DNA of 64,000 nucleotides from Oehlia diaphana (lineage: Eukaryota > Glomeromycota > Glomeromycetes > Glomerales > Glomeraceae). The first letter of the stretch is position 1. Each line of letters starts with the position of its first letter. Where the stretch lies: contig QZLH01000236.1 of assembly GCA_003833135.1 (NCBI GenBank), positions 26,300 through 90,299 on the forward strand, given 5' to 3'. Both the position numbers and the translations under genes were made by a program. Below the pieces are notes generated by a model that saw nothing but the letters and a program-made list of their open reading frames with translations, was not told the origin of the DNA and made no database searches. This document shows, in pieces, positions 1 through 10,988 of the stretch.

Positions 1-2828
1 CAGAGGATGATATGTTTACATATTGGATTAGTAAACGGAACCAGATCAATGAGGGCGATCTATAATGAAGCAAATAGATCTTTAATCACTTAATCGCTTA
101 TAAGACTAACAATGCCACCTTTAAGCTTCACACTGAAAATAATGAAACAGACATTGTTTACTAAGACTGAATGAAACCCAAAAGGTTATTTGATAAAGAA
201 ACAAACACACGCAATAGAACATTATTAGCACGTTCATATAAGACAGAAATTCACCCCTCGGGTGAAGTGGGTTAACTATACTGATAATTTCTAAATAGAT
301 TAAATACAGAAATACAAGACGTTTATAATGCTGATAATTGAATTGGAATAATATTGTGTTACATATATGTATTCTTAAAGTTTATGTAGTATATGAATTA
401 GTATTGTATTAGCGAAATAAGTAATACTTTTATAATAAAATTTTGAACAATGCAATTAATTCCCAGAATGGAATGTACCCGTAATTTATGTGTATCGAAG
501 GTGATAACTTGTGATTCAGCCTTTATATAAATCCTATCTTTTCTAATACGATTTTCACATCATTAACAAATAAGGTTTATTTGTCTACAATTGGGCCCAG
601 CTTCTCATTACATTCGAAGCCAGAGTGAATTATTATTTTTTACATACAGTATACAGTATTGATATCATAGCTGTTTTTCAGAAGATATATCATGTTCTCA
701 TCAAAATTTTTTAACGCGAGGGGACAAAGTCAGGTCCTATTTTGTATATAAACTAATATTCTTAAATCGATTATTGTGCACATGATCAGTACATGACTGT
801 GCTCTTGTCATTACCGAGATAGAAAAAATATTTTATAGGTAAGTAAAATCTTCTTTAAAGCCATTGTCATGTAGAACAGACCAAATAATAAAATGAACGA
901 TTGCTTCGATAAGTTCTTTGTTTTTATGCTTATTCTTATTACGAATTTACGATAAAAATCAACGATTGCCACTAGACATGGAAAGAGTACTAAATATAAT
1001 ATTTTAATCAATCTTAGTTAAGACCCTTCCGGTAAAAATTTGTACATGAATATCAGGCTAAAAGTAATTAAAATAGTTTGAGATACGTCCTAATAAAAGG
1101 AGTACCAAGGAAGATGGTATCATCAAATTCTTCTGCCAATTAGAATTGGTGTAGTTCCAATTATCAGGAAATTCATAGTAAAAAAGAATATTTCCAATAA
1201 ATTATAAACAAAAAAGTCCAATATACCAGATTCAGTTGTATATTCAGTACTACCGGCCAAGGTTGAAAGGGGAACATCGAAAAATAAGAGTACAAAAAAG
1301 GGTTTTCAAGAAAAGAAAAATATTTAATTGATTTTGAGATAGTATCTGGAAATAAGTTTAGCCATTTGGTACGAAAAATTTACATTAAAGTGGGTAAAAA
1401 AAAAAAAAATTGTATTTGCATATTTATACGAGTGCATCCATCATTATTATATTAATTATATGAAAAAAAAAAATACTTAAAAATAGAGGACTACAAGTTA
1501 AATTTGAAACCCGGTCTGTGACTAGACAGGATTCTTTTGTAAATGGAAATTTTGTGATTAATTTAACTTTTAACATTCACAATAAATATTTAATAACATA
1601 TAGAGTTGAAAAAACCCATGAATTCATAATTATAGTATTTATGACGTCGTCTTAGTAGTGTTAGATGTCAGTTCTTATACACTTAAAAATAAGCTATACA
1701 TTAAAAAATGCTTGTTATAATAAAGCAGAAGCACAGAAGGTTAATTTAAAGATCAACGTATAAATCCAATCAGATGTGAAGAGTATCGCTTCACACTGGC
1801 GCATACAATCAGACACAAATAAAGGAAAGCAGATTAACCATATAAAACCAAACTTAAAATTAAGGTGTATATTAAAAGATATACATTTTATTAATTAAAA
1901 TCTTCACACACGTTCCTTAGAATGCTCTTAATTACAGGTCTATATATACATAAAATTCCAAACTAAAAATGTTTAACATATAGCACATATTACTAAGTTA
2001 AACATATTAAATATATGCTACATATGCTATACTATATATTCTATATATTCTATATATTTTATATATCGGACATATGCAACATATCGAACATTTTTATTTT
2101 TATTTTTATTTTTATGTGTCCATGTGAACTAGATTACAGAAAGATAAACAAGAACTAGATAAAATAAATAGTCAAACGTTATCTAAACTACGCTATAATC
2201 AAACTGCCCGAAGACAGCGCCACCCTGGAACGATTTATAAAAGGACCGCGGAGGATCAGCCGTAGCATTTCCTACCGCCTAGCATGCAACATATCGAACA
2301 TGTCAAACATATGCGACATTTGCTACATTGATTTGATCATAGGTTACCACTAATCATAAGAGCTCAAACAAAATCTATAAAAGCACGTCGATTTTATTTG
2401 TTAGAACTTTTTCCCTATTTTATTCAAAAAAAAAGAAATGAACAAAACCTACCTACCATCGCGATGAACGCCAAATAAGAATAATTATTTAAGAAATATG
2501 GTGGTGTGTCATAATTCAGAAGATTTAGTGCCCTGATGTTTTTTCTCATTATTAAACAGTGTCGTCTATTTAGTACTTATAAATTGAAATGTAATACTGT
2601 ATTAGTCTTAATGATTACATCCCTTGAGAAAAAATTGAATAAACATATGCAGGCCTGCAGAAGTAATGCGGTCAGTTTTTTTAAGATCGTGCATGAATTT
2701 ATAATAAAGAGTAACAAAGTATGAAATTATTTTTTATTATCTGAAAGATGCACAAAAAAATAGAAATATTTTATTATTTAATAAATATTTGATATTATAT
2801 CTCTCATCCTGTTTTTTATCCTATCTGA
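1..2828. other. Gene-poor AT-rich region with short repeats
   Basis: I see no convincing gene here. The longest open frames (about 62-66 codons) have low-complexity or hydrophobic composition, no domain and no splice partners. The stretch holds an A/T-rich run with repeated ATATATTC units (about 1990-2070), a TTTTTA run (2090-2114) and a 17-bp direct repeat pair listed separately. A GC-richer patch at about 2200-2280 stands out from the background but has no open frame. Confidence 0.6.
2074..2300. repeat. 17-bp direct repeats flanking a GC-richer insert
   Basis: The 17-mer ATGCAACATATCGAACA occurs at 2074-2090 and again at 2284-2300, exactly 210 bp apart. The block between them includes a patch at about 2200-2280 that is clearly richer in G+C than its surroundings. 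Short variants (CATATGC-type) surround both copies, so the direct repeats may be surviving units of a minisatellite that was split by an insertion. The repeat is longer than a usual target-site duplication. Confidence 0.5.
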
Positions 2829-3338
2829 ATAACTTCTTGATCTTCCTCCTCTTGATTTTTCCCTTCTTGATCTTCTTGATTTTTCTCTTTTTGCAGGTTT
2901 ACGAACTTAGCAAATATGAAATCAATATCTTCACAACCTAATTCTGAAATTTCTTCAGCAGAAAAAGATTTTATTTGCATTTTATCCTCACCGATTTTTC
3001 AACAAAATCATACTTTTTGAGCTATAGATATTGTTCGTTCAGCATACTTAACATACTTATAAGGAAGTTGATTCCTAACTTCCTCATTAAATAGTGCAAG
3101 CTTGAGCTGTACGTTATTTATTGCATAATTCCTTGAGTTTATCAAAGTGAATCTTAAGTTCTTTTCCAAATAAGTAATAACAACGAATGACTTTTTGAGT
3201 CCTTTCTATTGCTCTATTTCTTCCTTTTTCAGTAAATGTACTAACTAATATCTTGATATTGAATTTTCTAGCATTAATTATAGTATTAAACAAATTGAAA
3301 TATTCATTATCTTCATTATCTGAAGCGGAATCAATCAT
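2829..3338 (-). pseudogene. Decayed C-terminal part of a dispersed repeat-family protein
   Basis: On the minus strand a 74-codon open frame (3338-3114) contains the motifs YYLFGKELKIHFDKLKE. It runs into a stop, but the next frame continues immediately with NNVQLKLALFNEEVRNQLP, and further down with IKSFSAEEISELGCEDIDF before the stop near 2829. This order (FGKEL, NEEVR-QLP, Lys-Ser-Phe-Ser-Ala plus a final helix) matches, from memory, the C-terminal tail of large uncharacterised families dispersed in Rhizophagus genomes. At least one frameshift near 3114 and two in-frame stops near 3010-3020 break it. Upstream of 3338 another frame carries a short compatible segment (about 3339-3415), so the fragment may extend further. 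Function is unknown. Confidence 0.55.
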
Positions 3339-3606
3339 CCGAGTTTGTCAATCCATTAACAAGTTTATCTAATTTTCTCTGTGAACGATTTTTAAGTAAA
3401 TCGTTTAATAAATAACAATAATGAAAGAATGGAATTGCAAAAATGGCTAATAAAGAGTTTGTAACTATGGTAGAGGTTGATAATGGTGTTATGACAACAA
3501 AAAATCTTAAGGATGTAATCCACTGAACATAAGATTTCCATTAGATGATTTGATTTGATAGAAAACAGAATAGTATAAATATACATTATAAAAACAATCC
3601 CTATAA

Positions 3607-3755
3607 AAAAAGTTTGTGCCTAAATTTGTGCCAAATGGGTTAATCATACGATATTTGTTTAGAATTTGTTCGAATTTTATATTATTTTTTAGTACAAATT
3701 TCGAATAAATGTTGTATGATTAGCCCGTTTGGCACAAATTTAGCATAAACCTTTT
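3607..3755. mobile_element. MITE-like imperfect palindrome
   Basis: The arms 3607-3671 and 3692-3755 are inverted copies of each other at roughly 80 % identity by eye, separated by about 20 bp. The best-conserved core reads AATTTGTGCCAAATGGG on the left and is mirrored by the right arm. Near-complete inverted symmetry with no open frame is what a foldback or MITE-type element looks like. No clear target-site duplication is visible, so the family is not assigned. Confidence 0.6.
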
Positions 3756-4149
3756 ACAACCTTAGTATAAATTGGGAAGTTTCGATTCTATATTTTTTTT
3801 TTAGTTCACATATTAATCTAATTCCTACCTTTATTTCGTTTCTTTGGTTACCTCTCTTGGTTTCATTTCTCGGTTAATATTTCGTTGTCGGGTTTCTTAC
3901 TTTCTTTTGGTTGGTTGGGAAATATTTTTCTAAGAAAAAAGTCGTATCGCGAATAGTTTCACGTAGAGCAGGAACTTTCAATCTTGCATATAGCAAAATA
4001 TTCAATATTTTATAATATTTAAACATTACAATTCAAGTATTCAAATTATACACATTTTTAGAATAAATTTATTAAAATTTTAGTATGAAAAAAAATATTA
4101 TTATTATTATCGTCTATGAAATTTTCTTTTTTTAAAAATAATGTTTAAA

Positions 4150-4500
4150 AAGAATTTTTGGAGAATAAGTTGAACGAAAGATTTTCTTGACTAAAAGATC
4201 TAAAAATAAGCTTAAAACCAATGGAGATACTAAAGTTTGGTAATTAATCTTTTATTTGCTAAAAAAAGAAAAGATACCTGATTACCTGAGCAACTCATGT
4301 GACTCATGCGACTCATCACTCATGCGATAATGCGATTTAATAAAGAATTATACTAAAAGATTTCTTGATTAAAAAAGATAAATAAAATAAAAGCTGAAAG
4401 GTTAATTTTTTATTACTAAATATGTTAATAATTAAAGCAGATTATCTGATAAGATCATAAGATGCAATCATGCGACTCTTGCGATGATGCGATAACTGAT
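4150..4500. repeat. Diverged tandem duplication with GCGA-rich motifs
   Basis: Two successive stretches (about 4170-4335 and 4350-4495) share the same order of motifs: an AAGATTT-CTTGA-type start, a TTAAT-TTTTATT block, and a closing run of CATGCGACTC and GATGCGATAA words (4296-4334 and 4463-4490). They are degenerate and alignable only in parts. The GCGA words give the region short GC-bearing islands upstream of F-box gene 1. Confidence 0.4.
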
Positions 4501-4573
4501 AAGTAGATTGTTGTTTGATTATACCATTTATATTTAAGATACAATATATTTTTAACAGTTTAATAGTCACATG

Positions 4574-4769
4574 ACGCGTTTTAAACGCGTTATATCGATT
4601 CACATAAATCACATAAATGTTGAATCAGATCAAATACTCTTTTATACACAATCGATTTTTCATAAAAATGCTGCGCCATTGATGTAACTATAACACGACT
4701 TCTAAGAGCAATTAAAGTAATTAAACACGATGAACTTGTAACGATCAATCTTTACTCAAAAAGACGCGT
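4574..4769. promoter_or_regulatory. Three MluI cell-cycle boxes (ACGCGT)
   Basis: ACGCGT occurs at 4574-4579, 4585-4590 and 4764-4769, within 290 bp of the F-box gene 1 start. The first two form a 17-bp palindrome-like pair at 4574-4590. In other fungi ACGCGT is the binding core of the MBF (Mbp1-Swi6) regulator of G1/S genes. Three copies of this CpG-containing hexamer in such AT-rich DNA are unlikely by chance. Function here is inferred only. Confidence 0.45.
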
Positions 4770-4855
4770 CAAAAATCGAGAAAATCTTTCTTATTTCCCT
4801 TTTTCTCCTTATCGTTCTTTTTCTCATCTAATAAAAATATCTTTAACTATCTATT

Positions 4856-6454
4856 ATGTTACCTGAACTTTGTCTTAGAATAATATTTGAAGAATTAAAA
4901 AATGATTTTATATCTTTACATTCTTGTATTCTGGTTAATAAAAATTGGTGTACTTTAGCTTTACCAAAATTATGGAAAAATCCTTTTGACGATATTAATA
5001 ATTCTAATATTAATGGTATTATGGAAGCAAATATTCCATTAATGAATACTTATACTTCTTGTTTATCTGAAGATATTAAAAATAACTTGGGTTTAAAATC
5101 AGATATTCAATATCCTTTATTTGATTATGGAATTTATTTACAATATATTCATTTTAAAACAATTATTAAAAGTATTTATCTTTGGCGTAATTTATATAAA
5201 GATTGTGGTGATCCTGCAGTATTCAAATTAAAATCAACAACGAAGAGAAGAAAAATATCAAATAATATTGAAGATAATATTCTCAAAGCTTTATGTGAAT
5301 ATTTTATTAATAGATCAACTTGTATTAAAGAAGTTGAACTACTTGATGATACTTTTTTGAATATCTTTGAATTCCCAAGTGCTATCTTAAATTTATCAAA
5401 AATTCAATATTTCAAGTTTGAAATTCAATATAATCTTGAAATTATCTCATCAGCGGCGAAAATTGCAAATAATATCAACAAATTGGAAATTGATTTGAAA
5501 AAAGTTCCTTATACAACATTAATTACACGTTTAAATTCTATTCAAGAATTAATCAAATCTCAAAAAAATTTGAATCATATTTTATTAAGCTGTTCTTTAA
5601 TGGAATTTCCTGAAATAATAAAAGGTCTCTCCGTTCAAGTTGAAACCTTAACTCATATTACTATTCGAAATATCAAATTTGATCATGGATTTCCTTTCAC
5701 AGAATTGGCCGAATATTTAAATTTGAAATACTTGGAAATAGAAAATTGTAGATTTAATAGGGGAAAAATAATAAAACCTGATTTAAAAGCATTTCAAAAA
5801 CTCGAATCAATCCTTATCAGCGCAACTTATGTGAATTTTGAAATTATGGAGATTCTATGTTGTCAAGCCAAAGATTGTTTACGTGTATTGAAATTACCAA
5901 CAGGTACAACTGATTTTCCAAAACTTGAAAATATTTGTGTCAACTTTTGTCCAAATATAAAAAAATTTATAACGTCAATTAAAAAGTCTTCATATAAACA
6001 CATAATTTCTGTGATAAATGCTTGCAAAAATCTTGAAGAGATTCACATCTACGAAGATCGATGCGATGAAATATTTACGTATAATGTTTTTGATGCTAAT
6101 CAATTCTTGAGATTACTTGGAGAGACCTTGCCAAAGTCAGTTCATACTTTTAAATACTTGTCAGATTTGAGCTTTGATTCAACATCACTTGAAATATTTC
6201 TTCGTCAATTCCAACCCAAGAAGTTTATATTATTAGAGTTTAATGATTGTTCTTTTTTCTCGGATGAACACCTTAATGTAATTATTAGTTTCTGTGGTAA
6301 AACATTGAAGAAATTACATATCATTGGAAAAAATAATCTGCATCATATGTATGTTCATGAAAGGAAACATCAATTTCTTGGAGATCTTTATATAGAGAAA
6401 TTAAATCGTAAAGGATTGTTTATAGATAATTTAAAGAAGGGAACGAAACTGTAA
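4856..6454 (+). CDS. F-box/LRR-like protein 1
   Basis: This is a single-exon, 532-residue protein. The N-terminus (residues 1-45) is an F-box: LPELCLRIIFEEL, then HSCILVNKNWC and LWKNPF. F-box proteins bind Skp1 and act as substrate adaptors of SCF ubiquitin ligases. The rest is a series of irregular leucine-rich segments (for example LEIDLKK, LNHILLSC, LKYLEIENC, LESILIS, LKKLHI) consistent with a divergent LRR solenoid, followed by a basic tail. The start follows a purine/pyrimidine-rich leader and matches the start pattern of the two paralogues at 18.3 and 20.4 kb. A 23-nt T run lies just after the stop. The target is unknown. Such F-box families are strongly expanded in Rhizophagus. Confidence 0.85.
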   Translation: MLPELCLRIIFEELKNDFISLHSCILVNKNWCTLALPKLWKNPFDDINNSNINGIMEANIPLMNTYTSCLSEDIKNNLGLKSDIQYPLFDYGIYLQYIHFKTIIKSIYLWRNLYKDCGDPAVFKLKSTTKRRKISNNIEDNILKALCEYFINRSTCIKEVELLDDTFLNIFEFPSAILNLSKIQYFKFEIQYNLEIISSAAKIANNINKLEIDLKKVPYTTLITRLNSIQELIKSQKNLNHILLSCSLMEFPEIIKGLSVQVETLTHITIRNIKFDHGFPFTELAEYLNLKYLEIENCRFNRGKIIKPDLKAFQKLESILISATYVNFEIMEILCCQAKDCLRVLKLPTGTTDFPKLENICVNFCPNIKKFITSIKKSSYKHIISVINACKNLEEIHIYEDRCDEIFTYNVFDANQFLRLLGETLPKSVHTFKYLSDLSFDSTSLEIFLRQFQPKKFILLEFNDCSFFSDEHLNVIISFCGKTLKKLHIIGKNNLHHMYVHERKHQFLGDLYIEKLNRKGLFIDNLKKGTKL

Positions 6455-6472
6455 TGTAATATGCTGAAATTG

Positions 6473-6503
<31 letters not shown>

Positions 6504-6921
6504 ACGGAGAAATAAAATAAATAATTTTAATTTCAGTAAAGAACTTTTTATTTATCTGCACATGAATAAACATAATTCAGCATCCGTCATCTAACATGTA
6601 TATCACCAGACTTATTCCATTTAATCGTGAATAATATAATAATACGGTTAAATAAATCTAAAGCCAATATTCTAAATTTCCCATTTCTCTCTCTCTTATC
6701 AGATGATCCATTATATATTATCTACCGGTATATCCTAACTACTATTTATGTAGAAGTGTGCGGTTCATCGGGAATCCTATGATGTTTAATTAATCTTTGA
6801 TAAATTCCTTATCTCTTTAGAAGGGATTAAATTATATTTCCAGAATGCAAATCTATGAATAACACTGTGATTAAATTGATTCCATTTCTCCTTTAAAATC
6901 TAATATAATGCTGCAAGAAGA
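6455..6921. other. Convergent 3' intergenic region
   Basis: This is the tail-to-tail spacer between F-box gene 1 (+) and the PPR gene (-). It begins with a poly-T run (about 6480-6502) and is otherwise plain AT-rich sequence with no open frame of note. Terminators and poly(A) signals for both genes should lie here but cannot be pinpointed by eye. Confidence 0.6.
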
Positions 6922-7599
6922 TCACCCTTGTTTGCGTGAATGTATTGTTTTATAAACATTTTCTGCCTCATTTGTATAATTATATTTCAAAAGAGTGGAA
7001 AAAAGTGATTGTAAATATTTGTTGGTAACTTTCTTATTTATCTCCGGATTGATCTTAAATTGTAAATTGTCCAATAATTCATGAGATAATTCAGGAAGTA
7101 CATCAACAATTGTTAAAGGTAATAATTCACCATTAGATAATAATTTATCTTGATATACTATACCATTTACTAAAATAAAACTTGTAATCTCGGTTGGTTT
7201 TAGTAAAAATTTTCGTTTCATTAATTTATAAAAATCTATAGATTCTCTCAATATCTCTAAAAAATTTTCCTTACGTTTATGAGAATCACGAGGTTCACGA
7301 GATCCACGAGATTCACGAGATCCATGAGATCCATGAGATTCATGAGGTCCACGAGATCCGGAAGGTGAACCAGAAGTTCCAATCCCATCATTTCCAATAT
7401 GTGAAATTATTAAATATTGAAAAGTTAACTCATTTGGTTTTAAATTTTTTTTTTTGATCATTTCATAAAAATAATGATTTGAAAGTTTTCTTTGATTTTG
7501 ATTAGAACAAGATAATAATACCAAATTAAAAATTTCAGTAGTAATATTAAAATCATCTTTTAAATAATATTTTTCAAAAGTCCATTTTAAATAATCAAA

Positions 7600-7635
<36 letters not shown>

Positions 7636-8700
7636 ATTAATAGAACAAGAATTAATAAATTGATCAATATGAAATTTTAAAGGTTTTAAATTTGATTTAT
7701 CCATAGTTCTAAATTGATGATAAACAGATGTAAGATTATTAATTAAAAGATTTCCAATAATTAAAGAATTAAAAATTTCTTTTGAATTTTTTTTATAATT
7801 TAATTTTAAATAAATTTGATAAAATTTTTTAACATGAATCATTTTACCCAATTTACTAAAATTTCTTATCATAATTTTTAAAGTAAATATTGTAGGTTTA
7901 TAATTAAGTGATTTCATTTCATCAAAAATATTTTTTAAATTTAAAGTAAAATAATTACTTGAATAAGAATTTTGTAATATTATATTATAACAATTTGAAT
8001 TTAATTTTATATTTGATTTTTTTAACAATTCCCAAAATAAAACACTTTTTTGATCATCTTTATCATCTTTAAAAAATTTAGTAAATATTAAAGAAATATA
8101 TTTCATTGATAAAGATTTATTATTTGAATTTGAAATATCTGAAATATTTGATGTGAACAAATCATCATCTCTCTTATCTCCTTTTATATCTCTAATATGA
8201 ATCGTATCTTTTATATCTTTAGTATGAGTAGTATTTTTTATATATTTAGTATGAGTCGTATCTTTTATATCTCTCGTATCTCTCATATATCTCATATTTC
8301 TTATATCTTTCACACTACTCATATCTATTTTCTTCATATCTCTCGTATCTCTCATATCTCTTATATCTTTCATATATACTTGTAAAATTTTCCAATAATC
8401 TTCTACATCTTTTTCCGTAAAAAGATAAAGTTTCAATTTCCATAAAAGTTCATCTTCATTAAAAGTTGTTAAATCATTAATTTCATTCTCCTTAACTGAG
8501 TTCTCATTTATAATAGATGAGAATCTTTTTCTTTTATTTAAGTTATAATCGTTATAAACATTATAATTATTATATGATCGGTTTAAAATATCAATTTGTT
8601 GATGATGATTTAAAATGGTCAAATTGTTATAATAATATTTATTTTGTAAGAATCTTGAAGCTGATAATAATTTAATTTTGATTTTATTTATTAATTTCAT
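6922..8700 (-). CDS. Pentatricopeptide-repeat-like protein, probably mitochondrial
   Basis: This is a single-exon protein of 592 residues from the ATG at 8700. A longer in-frame ATG at 8748 adds only a Phe-rich 16-residue stretch. I prefer 8700 because the product then begins with a basic, amphipathic segment (MKLINKIKIKLLSASRFLQ) typical of a mitochondrial presequence. The middle and C-terminal parts carry helix pairs with PPR-like phrasing: YNIILQNS, FDEMKSLNYKPTIFTLKIMI, FNLVLLSCS and FYEMIKKKNLKPNELTFQ. PPR proteins bind organellar RNA and help its processing or translation. Two 9-nt tandem arrays interrupt the protein: a charged Arg-Asp/Met/Thr array (DNA about 8190-8380) and a Ser-Arg-Gly-Glu array (about 7284-7370). 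An Asn run (DNA 7600-7632) is also present. The RNA target cannot be inferred. Confidence 0.7.
7284..7370. repeat. 9-nt tandem repeat within the PPR gene
   Basis: Units of the type ACGAGATTC / ATGAGATCC repeat about nine times in register with the reading frame on the minus strand, giving a Ser-Arg-Gly/Glu/His-rich insert. The units differ mostly at one or two positions, so this is a coding minisatellite that adds or drops triplets without breaking the frame. Confidence 0.7.
8190..8385. repeat. 9-nt tandem repeat encoding a charged insert
   Basis: CTCGTATCT / CTCATATCT / TTTATATCT-type 9-mers repeat about twenty times, with interspersed AGTATGAGT variants. On the minus strand they encode Arg-Asp-Met/Thr/Ile triplets. 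The plus strand also stays open through the array, but that reading (Ile/Phe/Ser/His repeats) is a shadow. The array lies before the first PPR-like helices. Confidence 0.75.
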
Positions 8701-8748
8701 GTTATTGAAAGAGAAGAAAAAAAAAAAAGGAGATTTAATGATTAACAT

Positions 8749-10988
8749 CTAAAAAACCAAGTTTAGTAAATAACAAACACGTGGAACACGTGATCAAACA
8801 AATTACAAAAATTTTACTAATAAAACTTTAATTTTCATACTTCAGAGTTTAGACGAATCATTTTCTATGCAAGATAAATTATTAATGTATGATTTTAAAA
8901 AACATGTTGTGTAAGTAGCATGGTTAGCGTGGGATTCAATGTGAGAAAAGAGAGACGAGACATTTGAATATTCACCAAAAGAATTTTAAAATCTAATTTT
9001 CTTATTTTAGTCTATTTATCCTTATAAGTTATTTGTCACCTCCTCTATCAGGATTCATATCGGAACGGATAAATTCATTTTTCGGAACCGGATCTTTTAA
9101 CGTGATCGTAAAGAAATGGCTAATCTAATTATATTCATCATTTCCCCTGAAATGTTTCACTATTATAAATCACAATGTTAAAAGTTAAAACGTAGAATAA
9201 TATTAACAAGCACATCTTTCATCTTCAATCTTGTACTATACCTTGTATGATTTTGTCACTTCCATCTTTCGATCTCACTCTCTCTCTCTTTATAATTTTA
9301 CTAAATCTTTACGGTACTAATGAAAAATTACAAATAAAAAGTAGTATTACCAATGAATCCATTGATTACCCTTGACATTGATTAAATTAATTTAAGAATA
9401 AATCATACCGCATAATAACGCATGATTCAATGATTCATTGTATCCGGTCAAAAATAATTCATTCTATTTTTAGAATTTTTGGTCGAGAATTTTTTATTAG
9501 TAATATTATTAAATAACCTAATATTAGAGTTTTTTTTTTAAAATTTGGATTATTTATTTTGAAACATTTAATTAATAATGTGATTAAAAAAAGAAATTAT
9601 TTTTTTATTTATTATTTATGCGAGTCTAATTAACAATTATCCAATCTAATGTTACCGATCGACAAATTCAATTTATTAAAATATATTTATAAGGATAATT
9701 AAAAGAAAAAAATAATAAAATAATGTGGGGAACCATAAACAGTTAAACTCCAAAAAAAAAAAAAAAAAAAAAAATAAAAAAAAATGAAAAAAAAATAAGG
9801 AAAAATAAAAAGCAAAACGAAAAGAAAACAAAAAAAAAAAAAGGGGGAAAAAAAAAAAAAAAAAAAAACAAAAAAAAAAAAAAAAAAAAAAAATTCAAAA
9901 GATTCATCTTTTTATTTTTGTTCTTCTTCTAACGAAATCAATTTGTAATAAAAAAAGAGTTGTTATAAAAAAGTTATAAAAAGATTTTGAAATAAAAATA
10001 ACTTTTTTTTTTTAATATTATGCATAAGTGAAAATAGTTTAATAATAATAATTATGATTATAATAAATTTAGTAATAAAAATAATATTTTATTATTATTT
10101 CTGAATTAAGATTTATGATTTGCAATCGTATGACAGTTTACTGCGTTAAAGAGAATTAACTTTTGATATGCAAGATAATTGTTTCATCATTATTCGTCAT
10201 AATAAATTCATATTTCATGTTCGTCATATATTTCATATAACTTTTTATTAATCCCATTAATTATTCTAGTGGATAATGAAGTTTTTAATAAAATAAGTTT
10301 CAAATATTAAAAAAATCCATTTTAAAAAATACGCGAAAAAAATTAAAATTGTTAAAACTGATTTAATTAATATTTTACATTTCAAAAATATAATTAATTG
10401 ATGCATAAAATATGCGACCCGCATATTGTCAAAAATCTGGTTATATTTCATTATTTTATTAGATTAAATAAAAAAACAATAAGATTCCCGAATTCTGTTA
10501 TTAAACAAGAAGAATTTATTTATATGTTGTTATTATTAAAATGAAAGTCAATGAGTAGTTTCGTTGTTGAACAAACAATTTTTTCTTACATAATATAATT
10601 GAATAATGTGACATTAAGTGGGATGTGCCGAATTTCTTGTTGTACATTATAAATATTTCAAATATTTTCAACCTCGGATGTTCGTGTTTGGACTTTTTAG
10701 TTTGATATACTGGTCTGTCTGTATTACTTTAAAAAATTGATATAATATGGCAATATAAACAAGCCGTCAATCCCAACAACACATTTTGAATTATATTTTA
10801 TTTTATTTTATTTTTTTTTTTTTTTAGACACGACATTCTTTTACTTCGACAAATTCTTGATTTCTGTATATAATAATAAAAAATTATATTTATATTTGTA
10901 AAAAAAAAAAAAAAGCATTCTTTTTTTTTTTTTTTCTTTAGTTAAAACTGCTTTCGAATACTTTTGATTTTTGTTTGTCTAGAAAAAC
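8749..10988. other. Divergent intergenic region with poly-A block
   Basis: This is the spacer between the PPR gene (-) and the RGS gene (+). It contains a long A-rich block (9750-9893), A/T microsatellites, and T-rich runs at 10810-10825 and 10920-10940 just upstream of the RGS start. No coding frame is supported; the 61-codon minus frame at 10266-10451 is AT-driven. Confidence 0.55.
9750..9893. repeat. Poly(A)-rich purine block
   Basis: About 140 bp consist almost entirely of A, interrupted by single T, C or G residues and one GGGGG run (about 9843-9847). It looks like an expanded poly-purine tract. No upstream retroposon body was recognised, so a retroposition tail is only one possibility. 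Confidence 0.7.

Larger units (their letters stand above)
3339..4855. other. Intergenic region upstream of F-box gene 1
   Basis: No gene is supported. The region contains the palindromic element at 3607-3755, a diverged tandem duplication at about 4150-4500, and three MluI-box (ACGCGT) sites close to the F-box gene start, each listed separately. The 64-codon minus-strand frame at 3392-3586 is hydrophobic and has no recognisable family. Confidence 0.55.

Noticed and set aside
811..1011. 66-codon minus-strand open frame, hydrophobic
   Set aside because: Composition follows AT bias; no domain, no splice partners, no plausible promoter context.
2536..2724. 62-codon plus-strand open frame
   Set aside because: No recognisable motif; typical random length for this base composition.
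8197..8385. Plus-strand open frame of Ile/Phe/Ser/His repeats
   Set aside because: It is the antisense shadow of the 9-nt coding array of the PPR gene.
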